NCBI GenBank assembly: GCA_949283935.1
Contig: CASDUJ010000028.1
Location: 36,506-100,505, forward strand
Length of the DNA stretch: 64,000 bases
From: an uncultured bacterium
Lineage (GTDB): Bacteria; Cyanobacteriota; Vampirovibrionia; Gastranaerophilales; JAILCC01
Direction of reading: 5' to 3'
The notes below the pieces were generated by a model. It saw only the letters and a program-made list of their open reading frames with translations. It did not search any database and was not told the DNA's origin. A program made the position numbers and the translations under genes. Shown here piece after piece: positions 35,876 to 43,557 of this stretch; position 1 is the first letter of the stretch; each line of letters starts with the position of its first letter.

Positions 35876-36358
35876 ATGAGAAAACTATTCTTATTTTTAT
35901 TTGTAACTATTTTTTTTATTGGAGGGAATATGATAAGAGCTGAAGATTTTGAACAACCATTTGCTAAAGGGGAAATTAATCCATACAACAAATTTTTTAC
36001 GGGAAAAACTTATTTATTTCGCCTTAGTGAAAACGATAACATATGGAATTCTTCTATTGCTAACGTTACTTTTGAACCTGAAGCAAGAACTAATTGGCAC
36101 AAACATAGTGGTGGACAAATATTACTTGTAACTGCTGGAACTGGTTTTTACCAAGAAAAAGGTCAGCCTGTAAGAAAATTAAATAAAGGTGATGTTGTTA
36201 AAATACCTTTAAATGTTGTTCACTGGCATGGAGCTGCTCCGAGCTGTTGGTTTTCTCATATTTCTATTGAAACAAATTTACCGGAAAATCAAACAACTTG
36301 GCTTGAACCTGTTAATAATGAAGAATATTTTTATAGTTTGAAAAAATATATTAATTAA
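35876..36358 (+). CDS. Exported cupin-domain protein
   Basis: A 160-residue protein with a signal peptide (RKLFLFLFVTIFFIGG, cleavage near IRA-ED) and a single cupin barrel. Metal ligands are visible in TNWHKHSGGQILLVTAGTG and in PLNVVHWHGAAP. I chose the ATG at 35876 because GAGG lies 6 bases upstream, rather than the ATG at 35864. Such cupins often occur with flavodoxins, aldo/keto reductases and a MerR regulator in anaerobes, as here; the substrate is unknown. It has its own promoter with a 19-base spacer. Confidence 0.85.
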   Translation: MRKLFLFLFVTIFFIGGNMIRAEDFEQPFAKGEINPYNKFFTGKTYLFRLSENDNIWNSSIANVTFEPEARTNWHKHSGGQILLVTAGTGFYQEKGQPVRKLNKGDVVKIPLNVVHWHGAAPSCWFSHISIETNLPENQTTWLEPVNNEEYFYSLKKYIN

Positions 36359-36373
36359 TTTTATTTGCAAATA

Positions 36374-36404
36374 TTGACTTTTATCAAGAGTAAAGTTGTA
36401 AAAT
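36374..36404 (+). promoter_or_regulatory. MerR-type promoter of the aldo/keto reductase operon
   Basis: TTGACT (36374-36379), a 19-base spacer ending in AAGTTG, and TAAAAT (36399-36404). The -10 and flank (AGTTGTAAAATATAA) are identical to those at the flavodoxin promoter 7 kb downstream, although the centre of the spacer differs. Confidence 0.65.
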
Positions 36405-36434
36405 ATAACTAAATACATATTGGAGACCATAAAC

Positions 36435-37676
36435 ATGAAAAGACGTGAATTTTTAATAAACTCAGCTTTAACTATAAGTGGAGCTGCTTTGTTTGCTAGT
36501 TGCGGTAAAAAAGAAATTAAAAAAGCAAAAAATCAAGTCGTAAGAAGAAAATTTGCGAATACTGATATGCCATTAATTGCTCTTGGGTGCATGAGATTAC
36601 CTATGAAAAACGATAAAATAGATATGTTTGAATTAGAAAAAATGGTAGAGTATGCCATGGAGCACGGAGCAAATTATTTCGATACTGCCTATATGTATGT
36701 TGATGGTAAATCAGAGAATGCAATAGGTGAAATATTGAAAAAATATCCTCGAGAAAGTTTTATTTTAGCTGATAAAAATCCAGCTTATCTTGTTAATTCT
36801 CCTGAAGATGTTCATAAACTTTTTAACGAACAATTAAAAAAATGTCAGGTAGATTATTTTGACATTTATATGGTTCATAATATTAACAAAAATACTCTTA
36901 GTAACTATCGTGATAATGATATGTATGGAGAACTTTTAAAACTAAAAAAAACTGGAAAAATTAAGTATTTAGGATTTTCTTTTCATGGTGATCCTCAAAT
37001 GCTTAGAGAAGTTATAAATGAGCATAAATGGGATTTTTGTCAATTACAATTAAATTATCTTGACTGGGAAGTTGTCAATGCTGATGAATTGTATAAAATT
37101 GCTGATGAAGCTGGAGTTCCTGTTATTGTTATGGAGCCTTTAAGAGGCGGAGCATTATGTAATTTGCCAGAAAAAGCTAAAGGCAAACTTAAAGAAGCTG
37201 CTCCAAATGATACACAGGCTTCTTTTGGATTAAGGTGGGTTGCTGGTAAAGAAAGAGTGTTTACTATTTTAAGTGGAATGAGCAACTTGCAGCAATTGAA
37301 AGAAAACGTTAATACATTTGTAAATTACAGACAATTTACTCAAAAAGAAGAAGAACTTGCCCGCCAAATTGCACAAATTATTCAGTCTCAAGGTGCAATT
37401 AATTGTACAGCTTGTAAATATTGTTTAGAAGTTTGCCCTAGAGGGATAAATATTCCTGCTATATTTGGCTTATATAATCTTTATAAAGCTAGTAGTCAAC
37501 CAAATAGATTTTTTATGTTTACATATAATTACAATGCCTTAAATGAAGATGAACGTGCTGATAAATGTATTCAATGTGGTTTGTGCAATAAAAATTGTCC
37601 CCAGAGTTTGGATATTCCTAAACTTCTTGCTGAAGTTGAAAAAACTGTTAAGGTTGTCGAAAAGGATATGAATTAG
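36435..37676 (+). CDS. Tat-exported aldo/keto reductase with ferredoxin tail (putative lipoprotein)
   Basis: A 413-residue protein. Residues 1-25 form a twin-arginine signal (KRREFLINSALTISG) ending in a lipobox-like FASC. The aldo/keto reductase barrel shows FDTAYMYVDGKSENAIGE, the lysine in FILADKNP and the active-site His in DIYMVHNI. Residues 330-400 add two ferredoxin-like 4Fe-4S sites (CTACKYCLEVCP and CIQCGLCNKNCP). It would act folded and cofactor-loaded on the outer face of the inner membrane. I chose the ATG at 36435 (GGAG 9 bases upstream). It leads the operon with the polyferredoxin, tatA and tatC. The substrate is unknown. Confidence 0.87.
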   Translation: MKRREFLINSALTISGAALFASCGKKEIKKAKNQVVRRKFANTDMPLIALGCMRLPMKNDKIDMFELEKMVEYAMEHGANYFDTAYMYVDGKSENAIGEILKKYPRESFILADKNPAYLVNSPEDVHKLFNEQLKKCQVDYFDIYMVHNINKNTLSNYRDNDMYGELLKLKKTGKIKYLGFSFHGDPQMLREVINEHKWDFCQLQLNYLDWEVVNADELYKIADEAGVPVIVMEPLRGGALCNLPEKAKGKLKEAAPNDTQASFGLRWVAGKERVFTILSGMSNLQQLKENVNTFVNYRQFTQKEEELARQIAQIIQSQGAINCTACKYCLEVCPRGINIPAIFGLYNLYKASSQPNRFFMFTYNYNALNEDERADKCIQCGLCNKNCPQSLDIPKLLAEVEKTVKVVEKDMN

Positions 37677-38947
37677 TGAAAAAATTTTATTACTTAAGAT
37701 TTTTTGTTGCGCTTTGTGTTTTTTTGTTAGCTATTTTCTCTATTTGGGGAGTATTTTACCCAGTCAAAATTTTTGATTTGCAATTTGTTGCTTTATTGCA
37801 AAAAGTTTTTATTGATTTCTCTTTGTGGGCATTAATTTTATTGGTTAGTCTTTTGGTTTTTACTTTTATTTTTGGAAGGTTGTATTGCTCCTTGATTTGT
37901 CCTTTGGGAATTTTTCAAGAACTTTTTACTTTATTATTTAGAAAAAAAACTAAATTTCAAAAAAATAATTCCTATAAATATTTAATTTTTGCAATAACTT
38001 TTGGCACTTTTGCTGCTGGAACTACTTTTGTATTAAGACACATTGAACCTTATTCTGTTTTTGGTTCTGCGTTTACTTTGTCTCATTGGGGCATATTTTT
38101 ATTAATTTGTATTCTGATTTTGTTGTTTTTCAAAAATAGATTTTTTTGTGCAAATATTTGTCCTGTTGGAGCTATTCTTGGTCTTATTGCTAAATTTTCT
38201 TTGTTTAAAATATATTTGCCCAAAGATGTATGCGTTTCTTGTGGACAATGTGAGAAAAATTGTCCTTCTGCTTCAATAAATTCTAAAGAAAAATTTGTTG
38301 ACAATGAAACTTGTATTAAATGTTTGAAATGTTTATCAAATTGTCCTCGTCAAGGTGTTCAATATGGAATTGAACCTAAAAAAGATGTAACATTTAATTT
38401 TGAGCGTAGAAAGTTTTTGTGGCTTGGTGCCACTTTGGTTCTGTTCGGTACTGCTGCGAAATTAGGTGCAACGTTAGCTGAGAATATTGCTCAAAAATTA
38501 ACTAATGTTATTTTGCCTCCAGGGGCAGAAAATAAAGAACGCTTTATAAATAAATGTTTAAATTGTAATTTATGTGTTGAAGTTTGCCCTAATAAAATTA
38601 TAAAAAAAGCTGATACAGAATATTCTGCAGTTAAATTGGATTATTCTAACAATTTTTGTAAATATGATTGTAATAAATGTGCTCAAGTTTGCCCTTCTGG
38701 TGCAATAAGACGAATTTCTTTGGAAGAAAAACAAAAAACTAGAATTGCCATTGCTTCAATAAATTCTGAAAAATGCACAAAATGTAGAGTATGTGCTTTT
38801 TCTTGTCCTGTTCAAGCAATAACTTATGAAAAAAATTCCTTTCCTGTTATTGATGCTTCTAAATGTATTGGTTGTGGGGCTTGCAAAAATGCTTGTCGTT
38901 TTATGGCAATAGAAATATTTTCCGTAAAAGAGCAAAAAATGATATAA
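37676..38947 (+). CDS. NapH-like membrane polyferredoxin with internal twin-arginine segment
   Basis: A 423-residue electron-transfer protein. The first half has four transmembrane segments with two CxxxCP elements (YCSLICPLG, FCANICPVG), as in NapH, followed by two 4Fe-4S motifs (CVSCGQCEKNCP, CIKCLKCLSNCP). At residues 244-262 an RRKFLWLG motif precedes a fifth hydrophobic segment, and then come about four more cysteine clusters (CLNCNLCVEVCP, CNKCAQVCP, CTKCRVCAFSCP, CIGCGACKNAC). The topology suggests electrons pass from cytoplasmic to periplasmic clusters. It starts with GTG overlapping the reductase stop by one base. Confidence 0.86.
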   Translation: MKKFYYLRFFVALCVFLLAIFSIWGVFYPVKIFDLQFVALLQKVFIDFSLWALILLVSLLVFTFIFGRLYCSLICPLGIFQELFTLLFRKKTKFQKNNSYKYLIFAITFGTFAAGTTFVLRHIEPYSVFGSAFTLSHWGIFLLICILILLFFKNRFFCANICPVGAILGLIAKFSLFKIYLPKDVCVSCGQCEKNCPSASINSKEKFVDNETCIKCLKCLSNCPRQGVQYGIEPKKDVTFNFERRKFLWLGATLVLFGTAAKLGATLAENIAQKLTNVILPPGAENKERFINKCLNCNLCVEVCPNKIIKKADTEYSAVKLDYSNNFCKYDCNKCAQVCPSGAIRRISLEEKQKTRIAIASINSEKCTKCRVCAFSCPVQAITYEKNSFPVIDASKCIGCGACKNACRFMAIEIFSVKEQKMI

Positions 38948-38978
38948 TAAACTTAATTAATTTAAAAGGAGAACTTTT

Positions 38979-39194
38979 ATGTCATTAGGAATTACTGAAA
39001 TACTATTAATATTAGTGGTTGTTGTTTTATTGTTTGGTGGAAAAAGAATTCCCGAACTTGCTAGAGCTCTTGGCAAGGCTTCTTTCGAATACAAAAAAGC
39101 CAAAGAAATACTTAAAAATGAAGCAAAAGGTATTCAAGATGCACTTGAAGATGCAGCTGAAAAGCCCGAAGAATATAAACCAAAAGATGTATAA
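38979..39194 (+). CDS. tatA: Twin-arginine translocase subunit TatA
   Basis: Pore-forming subunit of the Tat system that exports folded proteins. The 71 residues have the short N-terminal membrane helix ([19 protein letters not shown]), the [11 protein letters not shown] hinge and amphipathic helix, and a charged tail. AAAAGGAGA precedes the ATG. It lies 31 bp after the polyferredoxin gene and 2 bp before tatC. No tatB is present, so this may be a minimal TatAC system in which TatA does both jobs. Confidence 0.93.
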   Translation: MSLGITEILLILVVVVLLFGGKRIPELARALGKASFEYKKAKEILKNEAKGIQDALEDAAEKPEEYKPKDV

Positions 39195-39196
39195 AA

Positions 39197-39910
39197 ATGT
39201 CTGATGATAATAATGAAAGCTTGATTAATCATATCGAAGAATTAAGAAAAACTTTGCTAAAATGTATAATTGCATTTTCGATTGTTTTACCTCTTGCTTT
39301 CTTTTTTGCTCCTAAAATTTTAAATTTAATTATTAATGTAATTGTTGGTGAAACTAATTTAACTCTAAATTATTTTTCTCCTACAGAAGTTTTTTTAATA
39401 CAAATTAAAACTGCTTTCGTAGTTGATTTGGTTCTAACATTCCCATATATTGCTAAACAAATGTGGAATTTTATCCTTCCTGCCCTTTATGACAATGAAA
39501 AATCTTTTATTAAATCTATCGCTCTAATTTCAACTTTTCTTTTTGTTTGTGGAATTTTATTTTCTTTGTTCTTTATTTTGCCCCTAATTATGAAATTTGG
39601 ACTTAGTTTTTCTACTAACCTAATTAAGCCTGTAATTAGTATTTCAACTGTAGTTAATATGGCATTGTGCCTTTCTTTGGTTTTTGGCTTAATGTTTCAA
39701 TTACCACTTTTGGCTTATTCTTTAGTTAAATCAGGTTTTATTTCTTATAAAACTGTTGCAAATTTAAGACCTTACATAATTGTTGGAATATTAATTTTTG
39801 CAGGAATTTTAACCCCTCCGGATATTGTTAGCCAGCTTATGCTTGCTGTTCCTACTTATCTATTATTTGAATTAGGTCTTTTGTTTGCAAATTACAAAAA
39901 AGTTTCTTGA
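39197..39910 (+). CDS. tatC: Twin-arginine translocase subunit TatC
   Basis: Receptor subunit that binds the RR signal. The 237-residue protein has six membrane helices and family motifs: NHIEELRKTLLK at the N-terminus, LNYFSPTEVFLIQIKTAF, PYIAKQMWNFILPALYDNEK, and FQLPLLAYSLVKSG. Its gene sits directly behind two predicted Tat substrates, which suggests a locally dedicated export machine, although it may also serve the whole cell. The TGA stop overlaps the -35 of the next promoter. Confidence 0.94.
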   Translation: MSDDNNESLINHIEELRKTLLKCIIAFSIVLPLAFFFAPKILNLIINVIVGETNLTLNYFSPTEVFLIQIKTAFVVDLVLTFPYIAKQMWNFILPALYDNEKSFIKSIALISTFLFVCGILFSLFFILPLIMKFGLSFSTNLIKPVISISTVVNMALCLSLVFGLMFQLPLLAYSLVKSGFISYKTVANLRPYIIVGILIFAGILTPPDIVSQLMLAVPTYLLFELGLLFANYKKVS

Positions 39911-39937
39911 CTTAGAGCTGCTATTAAGTTGTATTAT
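39907..39937 (+). promoter_or_regulatory. MerR-type promoter of the lar operon
   Basis: TTGACT (39907-39912) overlaps the tatC stop codon, followed by a 19-base spacer with the core AGAGCTGCTATTAAGTTG and TATTAT (39932-39937). It matches the flavodoxin promoter spacer at most positions, supporting shared control. Confidence 0.65.
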
Positions 39938-39960
39938 ATTTTTACAAGAGGTAATCTACC

Positions 39961-40641
39961 ATGACTAATGAAAAATATATAGATTTGGAATTTGCAAAAT
40001 TAGATATGGAAAGAATTAAAAGAAGAGGATATTCTGAAACTGTATTTTGCGAATCTAAAACTAATGAACAATTAGCTAAGATATTCGAAACTTTTGAATT
40101 AAGTGGTTTAAATGTTTTAGGAACTAGGGCTTCTGAGTTACAGTATGATTTTTTAAAAGAAAAATTTCAAAAAATTCAATACAACAACAAAGCTCGTGTT
40201 TTAACTTTAATTCAAAAACCTGTTAAAAAAGTTGGACTTATCTCGGTTTGCACTGCAGGAACTGGAGACATTGCAGTAGCTGAAGAAGTTTGTGCTGTTG
40301 CAGAATTTTTTGGAAGTTATGTTAAAAAATTTTATGATATTGGTGTAGCAGGTGTGCATAGAGTATTTGACAATATTAATGAAATTAAAAAGGCTAATGT
40401 GGTAGTTGTTGTTGCCGGTATGGAAGGAACTTTGGGCGGGATTATTACAGGTCTTGTTGATGTTCCTGTTATTGCTGTTCCAACATCTGTTGGGTACGGT
40501 TCTTCTATGAATGGAATTAGTGCATTGTTAACAATGCTTAATTCTTGCGCTGAAGGAATGACTGTTGTTAATATTGATAATGGATTTAATGCAGGGTATA
40601 GTGCTTGTCAAATAAATAGGAAAATTGCGGGAGACAAATAA
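39961..40641 (+). CDS. larB: Nickel-pincer cofactor biosynthesis protein LarB
   Basis: LarB carboxylates and hydrolyses nicotinic acid adenine dinucleotide to form the pyridinium dicarboxylate precursor of the nickel-pincer nucleotide. The 226 residues have the N-terminal LDMERIKRRGYSETVFCESKT and the PurE-like C-terminal domain (VCTAGTGDIAVAEEV, FYDIGVAGVHRVF, VVAGMEGTLGGIITGLVDVPVIAVPTSVGYG). The length is typical. It starts 23 bases after its own TATTAT and is followed by larC without a gap. Confidence 0.93.
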   Translation: MTNEKYIDLEFAKLDMERIKRRGYSETVFCESKTNEQLAKIFETFELSGLNVLGTRASELQYDFLKEKFQKIQYNNKARVLTLIQKPVKKVGLISVCTAGTGDIAVAEEVCAVAEFFGSYVKKFYDIGVAGVHRVFDNINEIKKANVVVVVAGMEGTLGGIITGLVDVPVIAVPTSVGYGSSMNGISALLTMLNSCAEGMTVVNIDNGFNAGYSACQINRKIAGDK

Positions 40642-41367
40642 ATGAATTTGTATTTTGATTGTAAATCAGGTATAAGCGGAGATATGGTTGTAGCTGCTTT
40701 GATTGATTTGGGGGCGAATATCGAAAAACTTAAAATTGCTCTTGATTCTCTAAATCTATACAATGAATTTAATTATAAAATTTCAAAAGTTAATGTTAAT
40801 GCAATTTTAGTTTCTGATTTTGATGTTACTTTGACTAAAAATGAAAATCATTTCCATGAACATAGAAATTTAGATGACATAAATGAAATTATTGATTTAG
40901 CTGATTTAGACGAAAATGCAAAAATTCTTGCTAAACGTATTTTTGAAATTGTTGCAGAAGCTGAAGCTAAAGTGCATGGGAAAAATCTCTCAGAGGTGCA
41001 TTTTCATGAAGTTGGTGCAATTGATTCTATTGCTGATATTATTGCTTTTTCGGTTTTGTTTTCTGATTTAAATCCTCAAAAAGTTTATTTCTCAACACTT
41101 ACTGATGGACAAGGTTTTGTATCTTGTATGCATGGAACTTTGCCTGTTCCTGTTCCTGCTGTTTGCGAAATTGTTGCTAAATACAAACTTCCTTTTTGTA
41201 TATCTTCTAATGATGGTGAAATGGTTACTCCTACTGGGGCAGCTATTGTGGCAGCTTTGTATGCCGAAGAAAAATTACCTGATGAGTTCGTAATTTTGAA
41301 AACAGGTTATGGGGCAGGTAAAAGAAAATATAAAAATCCAATTTTACGAGTTTTATGTATTGAATAA
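40642..41367 (+). CDS. larC: Shortened nickel-insertion protein LarC (LarC1-like)
   Basis: LarC inserts nickel into the pincer cofactor. The 241 residues match its N-terminal part: YFDCKSGISGDMVVAALIDLG, a His-rich loop (ENHFHEHRNLDD), VHFHEVGAIDSIADI, and GYGAGKRKYKNPILRVL at the end. Full-length LarC has roughly 400 residues; the C-terminal LarC2-type domain is missing. A Shine-Dalgarno sequence for the next gene follows the stop immediately, so no frameshift can restore it here. The product may be a variant, or the second half is encoded elsewhere. It starts directly at the larB stop. Confidence 0.87.
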   Translation: MNLYFDCKSGISGDMVVAALIDLGANIEKLKIALDSLNLYNEFNYKISKVNVNAILVSDFDVTLTKNENHFHEHRNLDDINEIIDLADLDENAKILAKRIFEIVAEAEAKVHGKNLSEVHFHEVGAIDSIADIIAFSVLFSDLNPQKVYFSTLTDGQGFVSCMHGTLPVPVPAVCEIVAKYKLPFCISSNDGEMVTPTGAAIVAALYAEEKLPDEFVILKTGYGAGKRKYKNPILRVLCIE

Positions 41368-41380
41368 AGGAGGTATAATT

Positions 41381-42283
41381 ATGCATCTAGGAAACGGAAT
41401 AATTTGTCCATATACAGGAATTACTATGTTGGCTATTAGTGGGGGGTTTTTGTTTTGGAGTATGAAAAATTTAAAGGCTAAATTATTGAACAATAACATA
41501 CTTTTGCCTCTGCTACTTACGGTAATGGTTTTTTCCTTACAAATGATTAATTTTCCTATTCCTTTAACTTCTTCTAGTGGGCATATTGTCGGGGCTGTTT
41601 TGTTGTCTATTTTATTGGGGCCTAAGCTTGCTTTTGTGGCTATGTTTGCAATATTATTGGTTCAGTCAGTTTTCTTTGCTGATGGAGGTTTGCTGGCATT
41701 TGGATGTAATCTTTTTAATATGGGGGTTTTAGGTTGTTTTGTGGCATATCCTTTATTTTATAAACCTATCGAAAAAATTCATCGGCCTATAGTCGCTTCT
41801 GTTGTAGCTTCTGTTGTTGCATTACAATTAGCTTCTTTGGCTGTTGTTTTGGAGACTTATTTTTCTGGGGCGATTATTTTTTCAGTTTCGAAATTTACTT
41901 CGTTAATGCTTGGAATTCATTTTGTTATAGCTTTAGTTGAGGGGATTTTTACAGCTCTATTTGTTTTAATTATCAATAAAATTTCTGAAAAGTTTGCGTT
42001 GGCACTTCTTGCAGTGGTGTCGTTCGTATCTGCTACTTTTCTTGCACAATATGCTTCCCAAAAACCTGATGGATTAGAATGGGCACTTATAAAAATTTCA
42101 GATTCTCTCATCATGCAAAATCATTGGAATATTTATCACTTTTTTGATGCTTTGCAAATTAAATTAGCTATTTTATCAAAAATTCCGTCCTTATGGGCAA
42201 ATATTATTGGGATTTTTGTTGTCGCTTTTCTCAGTTTAGTGCTTTTAATTACTTTGAATTTACCTCAGAAATCTTATGAATAA
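41381..42283 (+). CDS. NikMN-type nickel ECF transporter component (CbiM family fusion)
   Basis: A 300-residue membrane protein with about seven helices. Its N-terminus MHLGNGIICPYTG places Met1-His2 for metal binding as in NikM/CbiM, and SSSGHIVGAVLLSILLGP carries the internal His. The C-terminus (QKPDGLEWALIKI with a final helix) resembles the PDGLE-containing NikN partner, so M and N parts are fused. It imports Ni2+ with an ATPase and T component not found nearby. I chose the ATG at 41381, which follows AAAGGAGG. It overlaps larE by 8 bases, linking nickel uptake to cofactor synthesis. Confidence 0.85.
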   Translation: MHLGNGIICPYTGITMLAISGGFLFWSMKNLKAKLLNNNILLPLLLTVMVFSLQMINFPIPLTSSSGHIVGAVLLSILLGPKLAFVAMFAILLVQSVFFADGGLLAFGCNLFNMGVLGCFVAYPLFYKPIEKIHRPIVASVVASVVALQLASLAVVLETYFSGAIIFSVSKFTSLMLGIHFVIALVEGIFTALFVLIINKISEKFALALLAVVSFVSATFLAQYASQKPDGLEWALIKISDSLIMQNHWNIYHFFDALQIKLAILSKIPSLWANIIGIFVVAFLSLVLLITLNLPQKSYE

Positions 42284-43058
42284 AAAATTTTTAAATTTAA
42301 AATATGATTTAAGTGAAATGAATAAACAGGGGATTTGTCTTGCTTTCTCTGGTGGAGTTGATAGCACTTTGTTGTTGTATCTTTGTAAGGATTTAAATGT
42401 TTGTGCTGTAACTTGTGTTTCTGATTTTCAAACAAAAGACGAAATTTTACGTGCTAAGTTTATTTGTGACAAATTTAGTCTAAGACAAATTCAATTAAAA
42501 ATTAATCTTTTTCAATATACAAATATTATCTGTAATCCTAAAAACAGATGCTATACTTGTAAAAAAATTTTTTTTAATAAAATAAAAGAGACTGCAGAAA
42601 AACTTAACTTAAAATTTGTCGTTGATGGAACAAACTATGATGATATTAATAAATATCGTCCTGGCTTAAAAGTATTGGAAGAACTTGGTATTGTTTCTCC
42701 TTTTGCTAAAAATATGATCACAAAAAAAGAGATAGTATCCTATTCAAAACAAATTGGATTGGAATGCTTCAATCTTTCTTCTAATTCTTGTTTAGCTACA
42801 AGATTTCCTTATGGACAAAAATTATCTTTGGAGTTGTTAGATATGGTTGAACAAGGCGAAAAAATTCTTGTGAATTATGGTTTTGAAAAAAATAGGCTCA
42901 GAGTACATGAAAATCTTGCCCGTATTGAAATTGAAAATAGCAAAATGCTTTTGTTTCTTAAAAATAAAGAATCTATTGTAAATAATTTGAAACAACTTGG
43001 TTTTCAGTATATTACTTTAGATCTTGAAAGTTTACGAAGTGGTAGTATGGATATTTAA
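42276..43058 (+). CDS. larE: Pincer cofactor sulfur transferase LarE
   Basis: LarE converts the two carboxylates of the LarB product to thiocarboxylates. The 260-residue protein has the PP-loop AFSGGVDSTLLLYL near residue 23, CYTCKKIFFNKI near residue 92, VVDGTNYDDINKYRPGL and NSCLATRFPYGQ near residue 168. Three cysteines at these positions resemble the cluster-dependent LarE class rather than the single-cysteine sacrificial type. larA, the racemase using the cofactor, is not in the window, so the enzyme served is unknown. Confidence 0.9.
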   Translation: MNKKFLNLKYDLSEMNKQGICLAFSGGVDSTLLLYLCKDLNVCAVTCVSDFQTKDEILRAKFICDKFSLRQIQLKINLFQYTNIICNPKNRCYTCKKIFFNKIKETAEKLNLKFVVDGTNYDDINKYRPGLKVLEELGIVSPFAKNMITKKEIVSYSKQIGLECFNLSSNSCLATRFPYGQKLSLELLDMVEQGEKILVNYGFEKNRLRVHENLARIEIENSKMLLFLKNKESIVNNLKQLGFQYITLDLESLRSGSMDI

Positions 43059-43471
43059 ACTAAACTTTCTGATTCATGAATTTTATTAATGGGATTCCAA
43101 TTATCATTTAAATTATTTTTAATTAAATTTTGGTAATAATTTTCTTTGTATTCAAGTAAATCCAATTGTTTTTTTAATTCTTCCATTTGCTGCAAAGCTT
43201 TCAATTTTGTAGATTTGATTATTTCAAAACGTTCTTTTATAGTAGAGTCTCCTTTAATACATAAATCAATATATTTTTTTATTGATTTATTTTCTGTACC
43301 TACACTTCTTAAACATTTAACAATTTTTACCCAGCCTAAATCATTTTCCGAAAATTTTCTTGTGTTGTTCGAATCTCTTTTGATAAATGGAAAAAATCCA
43401 CTTTTTGCCCAAAATCTTAAAGTGTGTTCAGATATATTCATTTTGCTAGCTACTTCTTTTATTGTGTACAT
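43055..43471 (-). CDS. MerR-family transcriptional regulator
   Basis: A 138-residue regulator: the N-terminal winged helix (YTIKEVASKMNISEHTLRFW) is followed by KCLRSVGTENKSIKKYIDLC and a C-terminal coiled coil for dimerisation. Two Cys (KCLRS, DLC) could sense redox or thiol stress. I chose the ATG at 43471 (GGAG 6 bases upstream) since MerR proteins start right at this helix. It is divergent from the flavodoxin gene, and the shared intergenic region holds a 19-base-spacer promoter, so it probably controls itself and that gene. It overlaps larE by 4 bases at the stops. Confidence 0.88.
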   Translation of the reverse strand: MYTIKEVASKMNISEHTLRFWAKSGFFPFIKRDSNNTRKFSENDLGWVKIVKCLRSVGTENKSIKKYIDLCIKGDSTIKERFEIIKSTKLKALQQMEELKKQLDLLEYKENYYQNLIKNNLNDNWNPINKIHESESLV

Positions 43472-43491
43472 GTTTGTCTCCAATTTGTAAG

Positions 43492-43522
43492 TTGACTGAT
43501 AGTTACTATCAAGTTGTAAAAT
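43492..43522 (+). promoter_or_regulatory. MerR-type promoter/operator between merR and flavodoxin genes
   Basis: TTGACT (43492-43497), a 19-base spacer and TAAAAT (43517-43522). The spacer contains a perfect dyad, GATAGT-T-ACTATC, and ends in AAGTTG. This is the best operator candidate of the four because it abuts the regulator gene. Confidence 0.75.
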
Positions 43523-43557
43523 ATAATATATCATAAATGAATTTTAAGGAAAATGGA

